NCBI GenBank assembly: GCA_903832165.1
Contig: CAILAQ010000439.1
Coordinates: forward strand, 1 to 17,145
Origin: an uncultured Bacteroidota bacterium
Lineage (GTDB): Bacteria > Bacteroidota > Bacteroidia > Bacteroidales > UBA12481
Direction of reading: 5' to 3'
Length of the DNA stretch: 17,145 nucleotides
The number at the start of each line of letters is the position of its first letter. Within the stretch, counting starts at the first letter, position 1. The notes beneath the pieces are model-generated. The model made no database searches. It was not told the DNA's origin and saw only the letters and a list, made by a program, of their open reading frames with translations. Of the stretch, positions 1 through 6,974 are shown piece by piece. Position numbers and translations under genes: made by a program.

Positions 1-2398
1 GCTGCAGGTATTTGCGGTTAATACTGGTGAAAGGTTCGCCGAAGAGCCAGGGTTGCTTGTCCTTGATCCCGTTTTTGTTATTGGAAGCCCAGCCCGACAT
101 GCCCATGAGCACCGGGGTGAAGCATTTCCACTGCAGGTCGCGGGTATAGGTAGAATCGCTTCCGCCGAAGATTCCGTCGACATCGCCCGTGGCGCTGTTT
201 TGTGCTGATAATCCGCTGCCGATCAAGGTGGGAATATGCCACCTGATATAGTTCCAGCTGCCGCTCTGGTCGCCGGTCCAGATTACCGAATGACGGTGTG
301 TGCCTGCCCATCCGCATACCGACCATACAAATCCGCGTGCATCGCTGGCATTTTCAATCCCTTCATAAGCAGCTTTCACTCCGTCGATAGCAAACTTATA
401 TCCGTCGCCAACCCAGGCAACATCGAGCTTGCACAGGCGGGTGCCCAGTTCACCGACCTCCCTGGCGATCTTTTCAACTCCGTTCTCGGTCCAGAGTCCG
501 GTCATAAAACCACGTTTGTGAAGTTCGGTCACCACAGAATCCAGCTTGGTATATCCGCAACCGTAACCGTCGTTCGGAAGTATCCAGCCACGGGGCATAT
601 CGTGCTTGATATACTCATCTGCAATTATATGAATAACATCGGGTGTGGTTCCGCCAAACCCTGTTCCTTTGCTGCCTGTGGTTTTGATATCGGCCTTGGC
701 GCCCCGGTTATAGCAGTTTGCATCACCCATGCTGAGTGCCCAGCGAGGCATCAGGAAAGGCTTTCCGGTAATGTCGGTGTAGTCGCCGAGAATATCTTTT
801 AATCCTGTTCCGGCAAAGAAATAACTGTCGAAACGGGCTTCATTATGAATCAGTTTAACGGTATCACCAAAGGTATAGGCACCTGACGCATAAGTATTCC
901 GGAGTGCACCATATCCGGCTGTGCTCATAAAGAATGGGGCAGGATTAGGACCGCCGCCATCTTCCCAGTTATAGTCGATCGTGAGTTTAATCGTTTTATC
1001 TCGATGTGAAAAACGGCCATTCTGCATACCGCCGCCATAGAAATATTCGTTTGGCTGCCGCTTCAGGTATTGAATGGTTTGCTTGCCGTAAGTCATGCCC
1101 TGCGCCTCCTCCCAGATCAGGGAGCTGTTATCTGACTTGTATAGGGCAAAACGCAATGGCTGCTTATAGGCCCTCAAAGCTACATCCGCAGTGGTGAACA
1201 GATAATAGGTACCCTTATCGGCACTCTTCATATCAACCGGCAGAATTGGTTTATTTATGACTATATCATTTCCTGCCGGATCGGTAAATTCGCCATCATA
1301 GGCCATCCACAGACGGAAAATATCTTTGCGTACAAACTGCAGTTTCAATTTTGAATTTCCGCAGGAAAACTCGCCTCCGCCGGGAACTGCTGTATAAGCC
1401 GTAACGTTGCCAAGGGAGAATGCCCCGGAATACAGAACCGTAGATATGCTGTCGTTCGACTGGCGCTGATCGCCCGGAAGTGCGCTGTTGAATTTGATTT
1501 TATGGATCCCGTAATCAGTCAGGTTGATGCCCGGGAAATTCACCGTCAGCGTATCAATAATCTTGAACGGATTTTTTTTATCGGCTTTTATTGTTGCCTT
1601 CAATATTGGGCGGTTGTCGACTTTCAGAAAGCAGTCGAAATCCTTTATAATGTCGTTCGATCCCAGGTTGATCAGTTGAAAAGCCATTGTTTCCGATGCT
1701 TTAAACTGGTTTCCGTTTTCCGCGTGACTCTGGAGTTTATAAGCCAGCACATCTGCATCGAAAGCTTCCGAAAGACTGATATCGTCGACCATCCAATACC
1801 ACTGGTAATAGCCTTTCCAGAAGAATCTCAGATAAACAGTTTTCTGGCCGGCAGCCGTTCGGGTAACGTTCAGCTCAACATCCATCGGATTCGGGCAATC
1901 CTCACCTGATCCAATCTCATTGCGGACATCATACTCAGTCCAGTCCCTGCCGTTTGTGCTTACCCCAACAAAAAGGCCTGCTCCCTTATCTGAATCGCGA
2001 CGGTTCCAGAAAAAATTCTGTTGAAATTTGAGCACCACTGAGCGATGTTTTGAGCAGTCGATGGCGGCTGTCTGAACATAGGAATCAGGCCAGGTGCTGA
2101 TCTTTTTCCAGGCGCGGGAGTTCTTATCTACCTTAACCCCTGGAGCTACCTGGAGATGATATCCGCGGCTGACTGAGGCAATCGGGGGTGCCTGATGAGT
2201 GCGGCCGGGGGAGCCAGGAAACGGCTGGTCGGTCACAAACCACTTGGTGGCACTATCGTTCAGTACGACTGCCTGCCATCCGGCCGGAATTTTTCCGGCA
2301 GCAAAATCTTCCTTCCAGAAAGTCTTGTTGACCGGTTTCTGGGCAAATAGTCCGGCAATCATTATCAGGCCGGTAAATAAGAGAGTGTACTTTTTCAT
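1..2398 (-). CDS. Secreted GH31-family glycosidase with N-terminal jellyroll domain (3' end off the window)
   Basis: The reading frame is open from the ATG at 2398 to the left edge (799 codons seen, C-terminus missing). Residues 1-19 are a Sec signal peptide. Residues about 25-215 resemble a choice-of-anchor-J/MAM-like jellyroll (an FWKEDF...P.GW start and a W-rich end), probably a carbohydrate-binding or spacer domain. A GH31 module follows: FYGGG near residue 452, then a TIM barrel. By comparison with GH31 enzymes the nucleophile is probably Asp659 (KLDVAWVG) and the acid/base Asp710 (WTGDQSG). These contexts differ from classic alpha-glucosidases, which have WxDMNE, and remind me of the GH31 group containing bacterial alpha-N-acetylgalactosaminidases. 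That specificity is inference; alpha-glucan or alpha-galactoside activity remains possible. It is the last gene seen of a minus-strand cluster with GH20, so glycan degradation in the periplasm or at the cell surface is likely. Family assignment is firm, substrate is not. Confidence 0.85.
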   Translation of the reverse strand, partial: MKKYTLLFTGLIMIAGLFAQKPVNKTFWKEDFAAGKIPAGWQAVVLNDSATKWFVTDQPFPGSPGRTHQAPPIASVSRGYHLQVAPGVKVDKNSRAWKKISTWPDSYVQTAAIDCSKHRSVVLKFQQNFFWNRRDSDKGAGLFVGVSTNGRDWTEYDVRNEIGSGEDCPNPMDVELNVTRTAAGQKTVYLRFFWKGYYQWYWMVDDISLSEAFDADVLAYKLQSHAENGNQFKASETMAFQLINLGSNDIIKDFDCFLKVDNRPILKATIKADKKNPFKIIDTLTVNFPGINLTDYGIHKIKFNSALPGDQRQSNDSISTVLYSGAFSLGNVTAYTAVPGGGEFSCGNSKLKLQFVRKDIFRLWMAYDGEFTDPAGNDIVINKPILPVDMKSADKGTYYLFTTADVALRAYKQPLRFALYKSDNSSLIWEEAQGMTYGKQTIQYLKRQPNEYFYGGGMQNGRFSHRDKTIKLTIDYNWEDGGGPNPAPFFMSTAGYGALRNTYASGAYTFGDTVKLIHNEARFDSYFFAGTGLKDILGDYTDITGKPFLMPRWALSMGDANCYNRGAKADIKTTGSKGTGFGGTTPDVIHIIADEYIKHDMPRGWILPNDGYGCGYTKLDSVVTELHKRGFMTGLWTENGVEKIAREVGELGTRLCKLDVAWVGDGYKFAIDGVKAAYEGIENASDARGFVWSVCGWAGTHRHSVIWTGDQSGSWNYIRWHIPTLIGSGLSAQNSATGDVDGIFGGSDSTYTRDLQWKCFTPVLMGMSGWASNNKNGIKDKQPWLFGEPFTSINRKYLQ

Positions 2399-2420
2399 TC
2401 TTAAACAATTTATTATTTCA

Positions 2421-2442
2421 TTGTTAATCGACTGTTAATCAA
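2421..2442 (-). promoter_or_regulatory. Tandem 11-bp direct repeat upstream of the GH31 gene, possible operator
   Basis: Two abutting 11-mers, TTGTTAATCGA and CTGTTAATCAA, match at 9 of 11 positions. They sit 23-44 bp upstream of the GH31 start codon. A spacing of 11 bp puts both copies on the same face of the helix, as expected for a dimeric regulator. No clear -33/-7 pair was found near them, so a regulatory role is a guess. Confidence 0.25.
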
Positions 2443-2520
2443 GAAGCCCTCAAATTATTTTCATTGCATTTTGCGAGCTTGGCTCATGACAGGTTCAATT
2501 TGTTTAGATATCAGTAAGAA

Positions 2521-3036
2521 CTATAATTTTTTAGATTTTCCCTCCAGATACATCTTGAATTCATCGGGGGAACCCGGATTTGCCATCTCAAATTTGACAT
2601 TTATCGTAGTAGCATCGATGGTTTCATAGGAGAGCCTGAAACGTGGCATGTACTGCGATGCGGCACTGGTGAAAACGATTGTCTTATCCGTAAAAGTCAC
2701 CAGATATTCAATGGTATGGCGTTCATTGTCCCAGTAAATGGCCTTCGATGGCACTCCGTTAAAATCGGGATAGATTACCATCAGGTCATCATGCGCAAAT
2801 GCAGCTTTCGCTGTGGTGGCAGGGAATTCAGTATGGCTCTTACGCACCAGGATATTACCTTCCAGATCAGCCTGAAAGGAGAATCCGCCGGTACCTTGTC
2901 CGGGCTGTCCATTACCCTCGCCGATCCAATGTCCGGTAAGCTGCTGAAACCTGCTCCAGTCGATCGATCCCTGCGACATAACTACCTGACTGACTGTTAG
3001 CAGCAAGCCTATCAGAATAATATTGAGTTTTCTCAT
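2521..3036 (-). CDS. Small secreted lipocalin-like protein (DUF1579-like)
   Basis: 171 residues. The first 22 form a Sec signal peptide (hydrophobic core IILIGLLLTVSQVVM, likely cleavage near MSQ). The mature part begins with LTGHWIGEGNG, followed by short strand-like segments rich in aromatic residues (ILVRKSHTEFP, AIYWDNERHTIEYLVTF, FRLSYETID). This matches small lipocalin-like barrels annotated as DUF1579 or THAP4-like, which can bind small hydrophobic ligands or haem, but no ligand residue can be singled out. It lies 27 bp downstream of the PQQ-propeller gene and 122 bp upstream of GH31, all on the same strand, so it is probably co-transcribed with the glycosidases. Its role there is unknown. 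The start is the only ATG in front of the signal peptide. Confidence 0.7.
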   Translation of the reverse strand: MRKLNIILIGLLLTVSQVVMSQGSIDWSRFQQLTGHWIGEGNGQPGQGTGGFSFQADLEGNILVRKSHTEFPATTAKAAFAHDDLMVIYPDFNGVPSKAIYWDNERHTIEYLVTFTDKTIVFTSAASQYMPRFRLSYETIDATTINVKFEMANPGSPDEFKMYLEGKSKKL

Positions 3037-3063
3037 ATTCTCAAGATTGTTTAACTCGTTAAT

Positions 3064-4419
3064 CTATTTACCCACCGCGATTAAATATCTCATGGTTCTG
3101 AAAAAGATCAGGTTATCAGTAATGGCGGGTGTTGTCATGCAAATATCCCCAAGCGGATTGGTCGAGAGGAGGCTGAATTCCGGACCCGCTTTAAATACAT
3201 AGACTGTCCCTTCGTCATCGGGAACATAAATTTTACCATCCGAAGCTACCGGCGAACCTGTAAAGCTCTTCATCTGGCCGAGCTTAATCTTATACACCTC
3301 TTTGCCGGTTTGGGCCTCATAGCAGTTGACCATCCCGTTCCAGGTACAATTATACAGATAGTTGTTGTACAAGAGCATGGTAGCCATATAGGAGCCCGCC
3401 TTGGGCAGGTACCATTTAACGAATTCACTGGAGGTCTGCTGGTCCTTCAGGGTAATATCCCCTTTAGCTTCCTTGCTGATGGCCATGATCGGGTAGGATG
3501 CTCCGTGCGCGCTGTTCATGAAAATCAGGCTGTCGCCGACTATTGGGGTTGGAATAGGAATATCCCCGCCACCCGACATTTTCCATACCTCTTTGCCGGT
3601 TTTAAAATCATAGGCACCACGGTGTTTATAACCATTCACTGCCACACGCGCCTTGCCCTTATCAAGATAGATATTGGGAGTGCACCATCCGGGCAACTCA
3701 TCGCGGTTAGCCCGCCAGAGCTCCTTGCCGGTTTCGGCATCCAGCGCCGCAACAAATGAACTTTGAAACACATCGCATTGCACAATCACTACATTATTAT
3801 AGAGTATCGGCGAACTGGCAAACTCCCATTCGGCCCCGATAAATAGATAGAAAACCGATTTCAGCACCCCAAAATCAGCTTTCCATTTCAAATCCCCCTT
3901 CATATCATAACAATACAATCCTTCAGATCCGAAAAAAGCCACCACATGCTTGCCATCGGTGGCAATTGAAGTATTCGCATGTGTTGATTTCGGGTGACGC
4001 CTGATTTTGGGAACCCCTTTACAGGCAGTTCTTTCCCACTTGATGCTGCCATTGGATTTATTGTAGCAATAAACTTTCCACTCATGTTCCGAGGAGTCCA
4101 TAACCGGAGCCACATCCCCGTAAAGTCCAATTCTGAATCCGGTAGTATCTTTACTGCTGATAGCGGTCGTTATAAAAAGATTATCGTCCCAGATAACCGG
4201 GCAGGACAGGCCCAGACCCGGGATTCTGACTTTCCATTTAATGTTTTTATTCTCCGGAACGCTCCAGCTGTCGGGAAGATTGGCCTGATCAAGCACACCA
4301 GAGGCGAAATTCCCGCGGTACTGCGACCATTGCCGTTCAGGTTTTATTTTATCACCATCATAACCGAACGACATCAGCAACATCGTTCCCAAAATGAATC
4401 CCCAGTTAATGATTTTCAT
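3064..4419 (-). CDS. Secreted PQQ-like beta-propeller protein
   Basis: 451 residues with an N-terminal signal peptide (residues 1-19, hydrophobic FILGTMLLMSF). The mature protein starts with WSQYRGNFASGV, the usual opening of PQQ-like propellers of the WPQYRG type. Propeller turns of the form T/NGxxxW recur: SNGSIKWER near residue 125, ETGKELW near 230, KTGKEVW near 273 and QTGKEVY near 371, with DEGTVYVF close to the C-terminus. Such proteins are either quinoprotein dehydrogenases or non-enzymatic propellers of the BamB type; I see no sign that decides between them, and PQQ binding should not be assumed. The start codon lies inside the end of the GH20 gene (14-nt overlap), which suggests translational coupling and a function linked to glycan use in the periplasm. 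Confidence 0.85.
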   Translation of the reverse strand: MKIINWGFILGTMLLMSFGYDGDKIKPERQWSQYRGNFASGVLDQANLPDSWSVPENKNIKWKVRIPGLGLSCPVIWDDNLFITTAISSKDTTGFRIGLYGDVAPVMDSSEHEWKVYCYNKSNGSIKWERTACKGVPKIRRHPKSTHANTSIATDGKHVVAFFGSEGLYCYDMKGDLKWKADFGVLKSVFYLFIGAEWEFASSPILYNNVVIVQCDVFQSSFVAALDAETGKELWRANRDELPGWCTPNIYLDKGKARVAVNGYKHRGAYDFKTGKEVWKMSGGGDIPIPTPIVGDSLIFMNSAHGASYPIMAISKEAKGDITLKDQQTSSEFVKWYLPKAGSYMATMLLYNNYLYNCTWNGMVNCYEAQTGKEVYKIKLGQMKSFTGSPVASDGKIYVPDDEGTVYVFKAGPEFSLLSTNPLGDICMTTPAITDNLIFFRTMRYLIAVGK

Positions 4420-5896
4420 TGCGAGTTAATTTTGATATTCTTTTCTCCAGATCCGGGTAATTGCGCGAGGCAGGATTCGTCCAAAGCACCTCGGCCAGCG
4501 CATACAACCGCGGAAAAACTTGTGCATCAATAGCAGCTTCAGTCCGGGCAATGTGCGTCCACATATTTGCCTGTGCGCCGAGGATATACTTCGATTTATC
4601 TCCCGCCAATTCCCTGGGAACTGGATTGTACGAATATACTTTTTCTGTTGATGTTGTTTCGTATGAATAGTCGAAATAACAATGTGAAGTGGGCGACATC
4701 ACCACATTGTGACCCTGACCGGCGGCTTGTATTCCCCCTTGTATCCCCCGCCACGACATCACTGCAGCATTTTCGGCCAGACCACCTTCCAAAATTTCAT
4801 CCCAGCCAATGAGTTTCCTACCCTTCGAATTGATAAACTTTTCCATCCGCCGGATAAAATAGCTCTGCAGTTCCGCTTCATCTTTCAGCCCCTCCTTTTT
4901 AATGCGATCCTGGCATTCAGGGCACTTTTTCCAGGCAGCCTTTGGTGCCTCATCACCGCCAATATGTATGTATTCTGATGGAAAAAGTGTAATCACTTCA
5001 CTCAGAACATCTTCCATGAAAGTAAAAACCGAATCGTTCCCGGCGCAAAGGATATCTTCCGTAACATCCGGACCTTTAAAAAACGGGAAGACCACTGATT
5101 TTTTTCCTGTGCAGGAAAACTGCGGATAAGCGGCAAAGATTTCGGTGGAGTGTCCGGGCATTTCGATTTCCGGAACAACGGTAATAAAATTCTTAGCTGC
5201 ATAAGCAACTATCTCGCGGATATCTTCTTGCGTATAAAACCCATTCACTTCACCCGGATATTGAGGATCAAATTTCGAACAGATTTGTGTCAGTGCGGGG
5301 TATTTTTTTATCTCGATTCGCCACCCCTGATCATCAGTCAGATGAAGGTGTAAAACATTCATTTTTATGGCCGCCAGCCGGTCGATATACTTCAGCACAT
5401 ATTCTTTTGGCAGGAAAGTACGGCTGCAATCCAGCATCAGTCCACGCCAGCCAAAAGCTGGGAAATCCGCCATATCCAGATTTGGAATTTTCCCGCTTCC
5501 ATCTGTGGGAATCAATTGTCTCAGCGACTGAACACCATAAAACAGTCCGGCCGGCTCTTTTGCCGTTATCGTGATTTTATTCAGGCGGACAGTAAGCAGA
5601 TAACCTGAAGGTTTGATATCTGCCTGATTATCAATCTTAAACTCGATAGTCCCTCTCCCTTTATCCGGCAATTGACCAATCTTAACCACCTCCATAAACT
5701 GATCCGAAGTTTCCTTTATCTTGATATCCGACTGATCAAATTTCAGCGTTGCGGCATGACTCAGTACGAAATCGCCCTGATAAAAACTGACCGTCTGCGG
5801 CTTTGGAATAACTGCGATTTCGCGCATTCCAGCGGGGACCGGCTTATTGCAGGCCACCAGCAGGATAAGAAGCGATAATAGGGTTAGGTTTTTCAT
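4406..5896 (-). CDS. GH20 beta-N-acetylhexosaminidase lipoprotein
   Basis: 496 residues. A lipoprotein signal ends in LLVAC with the lipidated Cys at position 16. Residues about 27-140 form the GH20b-type N-terminal domain, followed by the (beta/alpha)8 barrel beginning at WRGLMLDCSRTF. The catalytic Asp-Glu pair is D315-E316 in HIGGDEAP; Glu is the acid/base and Asp assists the substrate acetamido group. HLTDDQGWR, PEIEMPGHS, SHCYFDYSY and MSWRG, all typical of GH20, are also present. The enzyme removes terminal beta-linked GlcNAc or GalNAc. One oddity is H448 in ANMWTH: most family members have WTE, where the Glu contacts O4/O6 of the sugar (see findings). It is probably the first gene of the secreted cluster GH20, propeller, lipocalin-like protein, GH31; the thioesterase upstream is separated by a repeat element. 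Confidence 0.93.
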   Translation of the reverse strand: MKNLTLLSLLILLVACNKPVPAGMREIAVIPKPQTVSFYQGDFVLSHAATLKFDQSDIKIKETSDQFMEVVKIGQLPDKGRGTIEFKIDNQADIKPSGYLLTVRLNKITITAKEPAGLFYGVQSLRQLIPTDGSGKIPNLDMADFPAFGWRGLMLDCSRTFLPKEYVLKYIDRLAAIKMNVLHLHLTDDQGWRIEIKKYPALTQICSKFDPQYPGEVNGFYTQEDIREIVAYAAKNFITVVPEIEMPGHSTEIFAAYPQFSCTGKKSVVFPFFKGPDVTEDILCAGNDSVFTFMEDVLSEVITLFPSEYIHIGGDEAPKAAWKKCPECQDRIKKEGLKDEAELQSYFIRRMEKFINSKGRKLIGWDEILEGGLAENAAVMSWRGIQGGIQAAGQGHNVVMSPTSHCYFDYSYETTSTEKVYSYNPVPRELAGDKSKYILGAQANMWTHIARTEAAIDAQVFPRLYALAEVLWTNPASRNYPDLEKRISKLTRNENH

Positions 5897-5912
5897 GTTC
5901 GTATTGGTTCAT

Positions 5913-6062
5913 GGCAGATGGCAGAAGGCAGAGGGCAAAAATTAGTAACAGGAATAAAGAAACAAGAAGAAGGTTGTCTTTGAACCTGACTTCATACTTA
6001 ACTTATAACCTGCATCTTACATCCTATCACTAATTTTTGCCTTTTGCCCTCTGCCTTTTGCC
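5913..6062. repeat. Heptamer-built inverted repeat element, copy A
   Basis: Each arm has four tandem 7-mers of consensus GGCARAR followed by ATTAGTR. The left arm is 5913-5947, the right arm (reverse strand) 6062-6028, and the loop is about 80 bp. The right arm starts directly after the thioesterase stop codon (6063-6065). The same architecture with the same consensus recurs at 8191-8325. No open reading frame, no poly-T tract and no tRNA-like structure was seen, so it is neither a coding element nor a classic terminator. Confidence 0.9.
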
Positions 6063-6533
6063 TTATTTAGCGTTCCAGCTCTCAATATCTGACCGCTGAT
6101 TCTTCACGCATTGAGCCAGCTCATTCAATTGCATATCTTCCTCCGTTTCAGGAACTATCTCGATACCATGCGGTGCTGGCCTGGTATTTTCATCGACGTG
6201 AATATAGGTAACAAATCCGCTAACCAGATTCTTATTGTCGTTCATTTTTGTGACGGTAATATAGGCCATAAGGCTGCTCCGGCCGGCACAGATAATCTTG
6301 GATGCAAATTTCAGTACTTCACCGGGCTTCACCGGTGCAGAAAAGTACATGCCGTGGATCTGCAGGCAAACCACATATTTGGGATTGATAATATTAGCTG
6401 CGGCAATAAATCCTGATTCAACGAACCATTCCGCAGTGCGACCGGCAAATAAAGTACCGTGATGATTCAGGTCCTCACCCTTCACTAACCGCATCGAAAC
6501 GGCCTCAACAGGCTTGATTTTTCTGGTTTCCAT
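6063..6533 (-). CDS. Hotdog-fold acyl-CoA thioesterase
   Basis: 156 residues, no signal peptide, so cytoplasmic. The segment LNHHGTLFAGRTAEWF (residues 22-37) and the later VCLQIHGMYFSAPVKPGEVL are typical of YciA/ACOT-type hotdog thioesterases, which hydrolyse acyl-CoA to free acid and CoA as oligomers. Many relatives have an acidic residue in an EWIDEAG segment; here the aligned stretch reads EWFVESG, so Val38 takes the usual Asp position and Glu39 is the remaining acidic candidate. I cannot tell whether this is a stable subfamily feature. The gene is divergent from the lipoprotein at 6975 and is separated from GH20 by repeat copy A. Substrate chain length cannot be read from the sequence. 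Confidence 0.88.
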   Translation of the reverse strand: METRKIKPVEAVSMRLVKGEDLNHHGTLFAGRTAEWFVESGFIAAANIINPKYVVCLQIHGMYFSAPVKPGEVLKFASKIICAGRSSLMAYITVTKMNDNKNLVSGFVTYIHVDENTRPAPHGIEIVPETEEDMQLNELAQCVKNQRSDIESWNAK

Positions 6534-6554
6534 TCTTCAATAATTTAGAATTTG

Positions 6555-6562
6555 CAAAGTTA
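6555..6562 (-). promoter_or_regulatory. Candidate -7 promoter element of the thioesterase gene
   Basis: Read on the minus strand this is TAACTTTG, an exact match to the Bacteroidota -7 consensus TAnnTTTG, followed by CAA, and it lies 21 bp upstream of the start codon. No convincing TTG element was found at the expected distance of about 19-21 bp upstream, so the call rests on the -7 box alone. Confidence 0.45.
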
Positions 6563-6613
6563 GGCTAATCTTTGGGAGTGATATATGATTAATGGCAGAG
6601 AGTGGAATCTCCT

Positions 6614-6915
6614 AAAGCTGTCAGCTTTATAGAGCTGTCAGGTATATGCATAATTTTCAAGTCCTTTAAAATCTGACAAATGCCAATTTAGCTCATATAC
6701 TACAATTTGGCAACAGCTTGTCAATCTGAATCTTAGAAAATAATCTGTCAGCTTAAATAATATCACCTGTCAGCAATAAACTGTTTCTAACTCAAAATCT
6801 GCGATTTATCTATTGTATATCGATGTTTATATTTATCCAACACCTGATTATTAGTGATTTAGCTACGAATACTCTTTTTCAAAAGAGCTGACAGCTCTAT
6901 AAAGCTGACAGCTCT
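6614..6915. repeat. Long inverted repeat with six CTGWCAG motifs
   Basis: The 28-bp arm at 6614-6641 pairs with 6888-6915, with mismatch only at the last outer positions. Each arm carries two CTGTCAG/CTGACAG motifs 17 bp apart, embedded in near-palindromes such as AAGCTGTCAGCTT and GAGCTGACAGCTC. Two further CTGTCAG copies lie between the arms at 6745-6751 and 6767-6773. The right arm ends 60 bp before the start codon at 6975. It could be an array of operator sites or a repeat element; no tandem 7-bp register like that of the other repeats here is seen. Confidence 0.8.
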
Positions 6916-6932
6916 TGCATTTAAAAATTTTG

Positions 6933-6940
6933 TATATTCG
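6933..6940 (+). promoter_or_regulatory. Possible -7 promoter element of the lipoprotein gene
   Basis: TATATTCG matches TAnnTTTG at all fixed positions but one and lies 34 bp upstream of the ATG at 6975. A TTG at 6915-6917 is only 15 bp away, shorter than the usual 19-21 bp spacing. The match is therefore weak. Confidence 0.25.
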
Positions 6941-6974
6941 CTTCCCAGAACCTATAAACCAACATGTTGTGATT

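Larger units (their letters stand above)
6534..6974. other. Gene-free divergent intergenic region
   Basis: This 441-bp AT-rich stretch separates the thioesterase (minus) from the lipoprotein gene (plus). I see no coding frame in it. It holds the thioesterase -7 element, six CTGWCAG motifs arranged in inverted repeats (6614-6915), a short TGCCAA/TTGGCA hairpin at 6681-6712, and a possible promoter for the plus-strand gene near 6933. Confidence 0.7.

Noticed and set aside
236..802. 188-residue plus-strand open frame
   Set aside because: It lies fully inside the GH31 coding region on the other strand and shows no recognisable motif.
6915..6974. TTG start for the unknown lipoprotein at 6915
   Set aside because: The added 20 residues do not belong to a signal peptide, and the stretch overlaps the possible promoter; ATG 6975 starts a typical lipoprotein signal.
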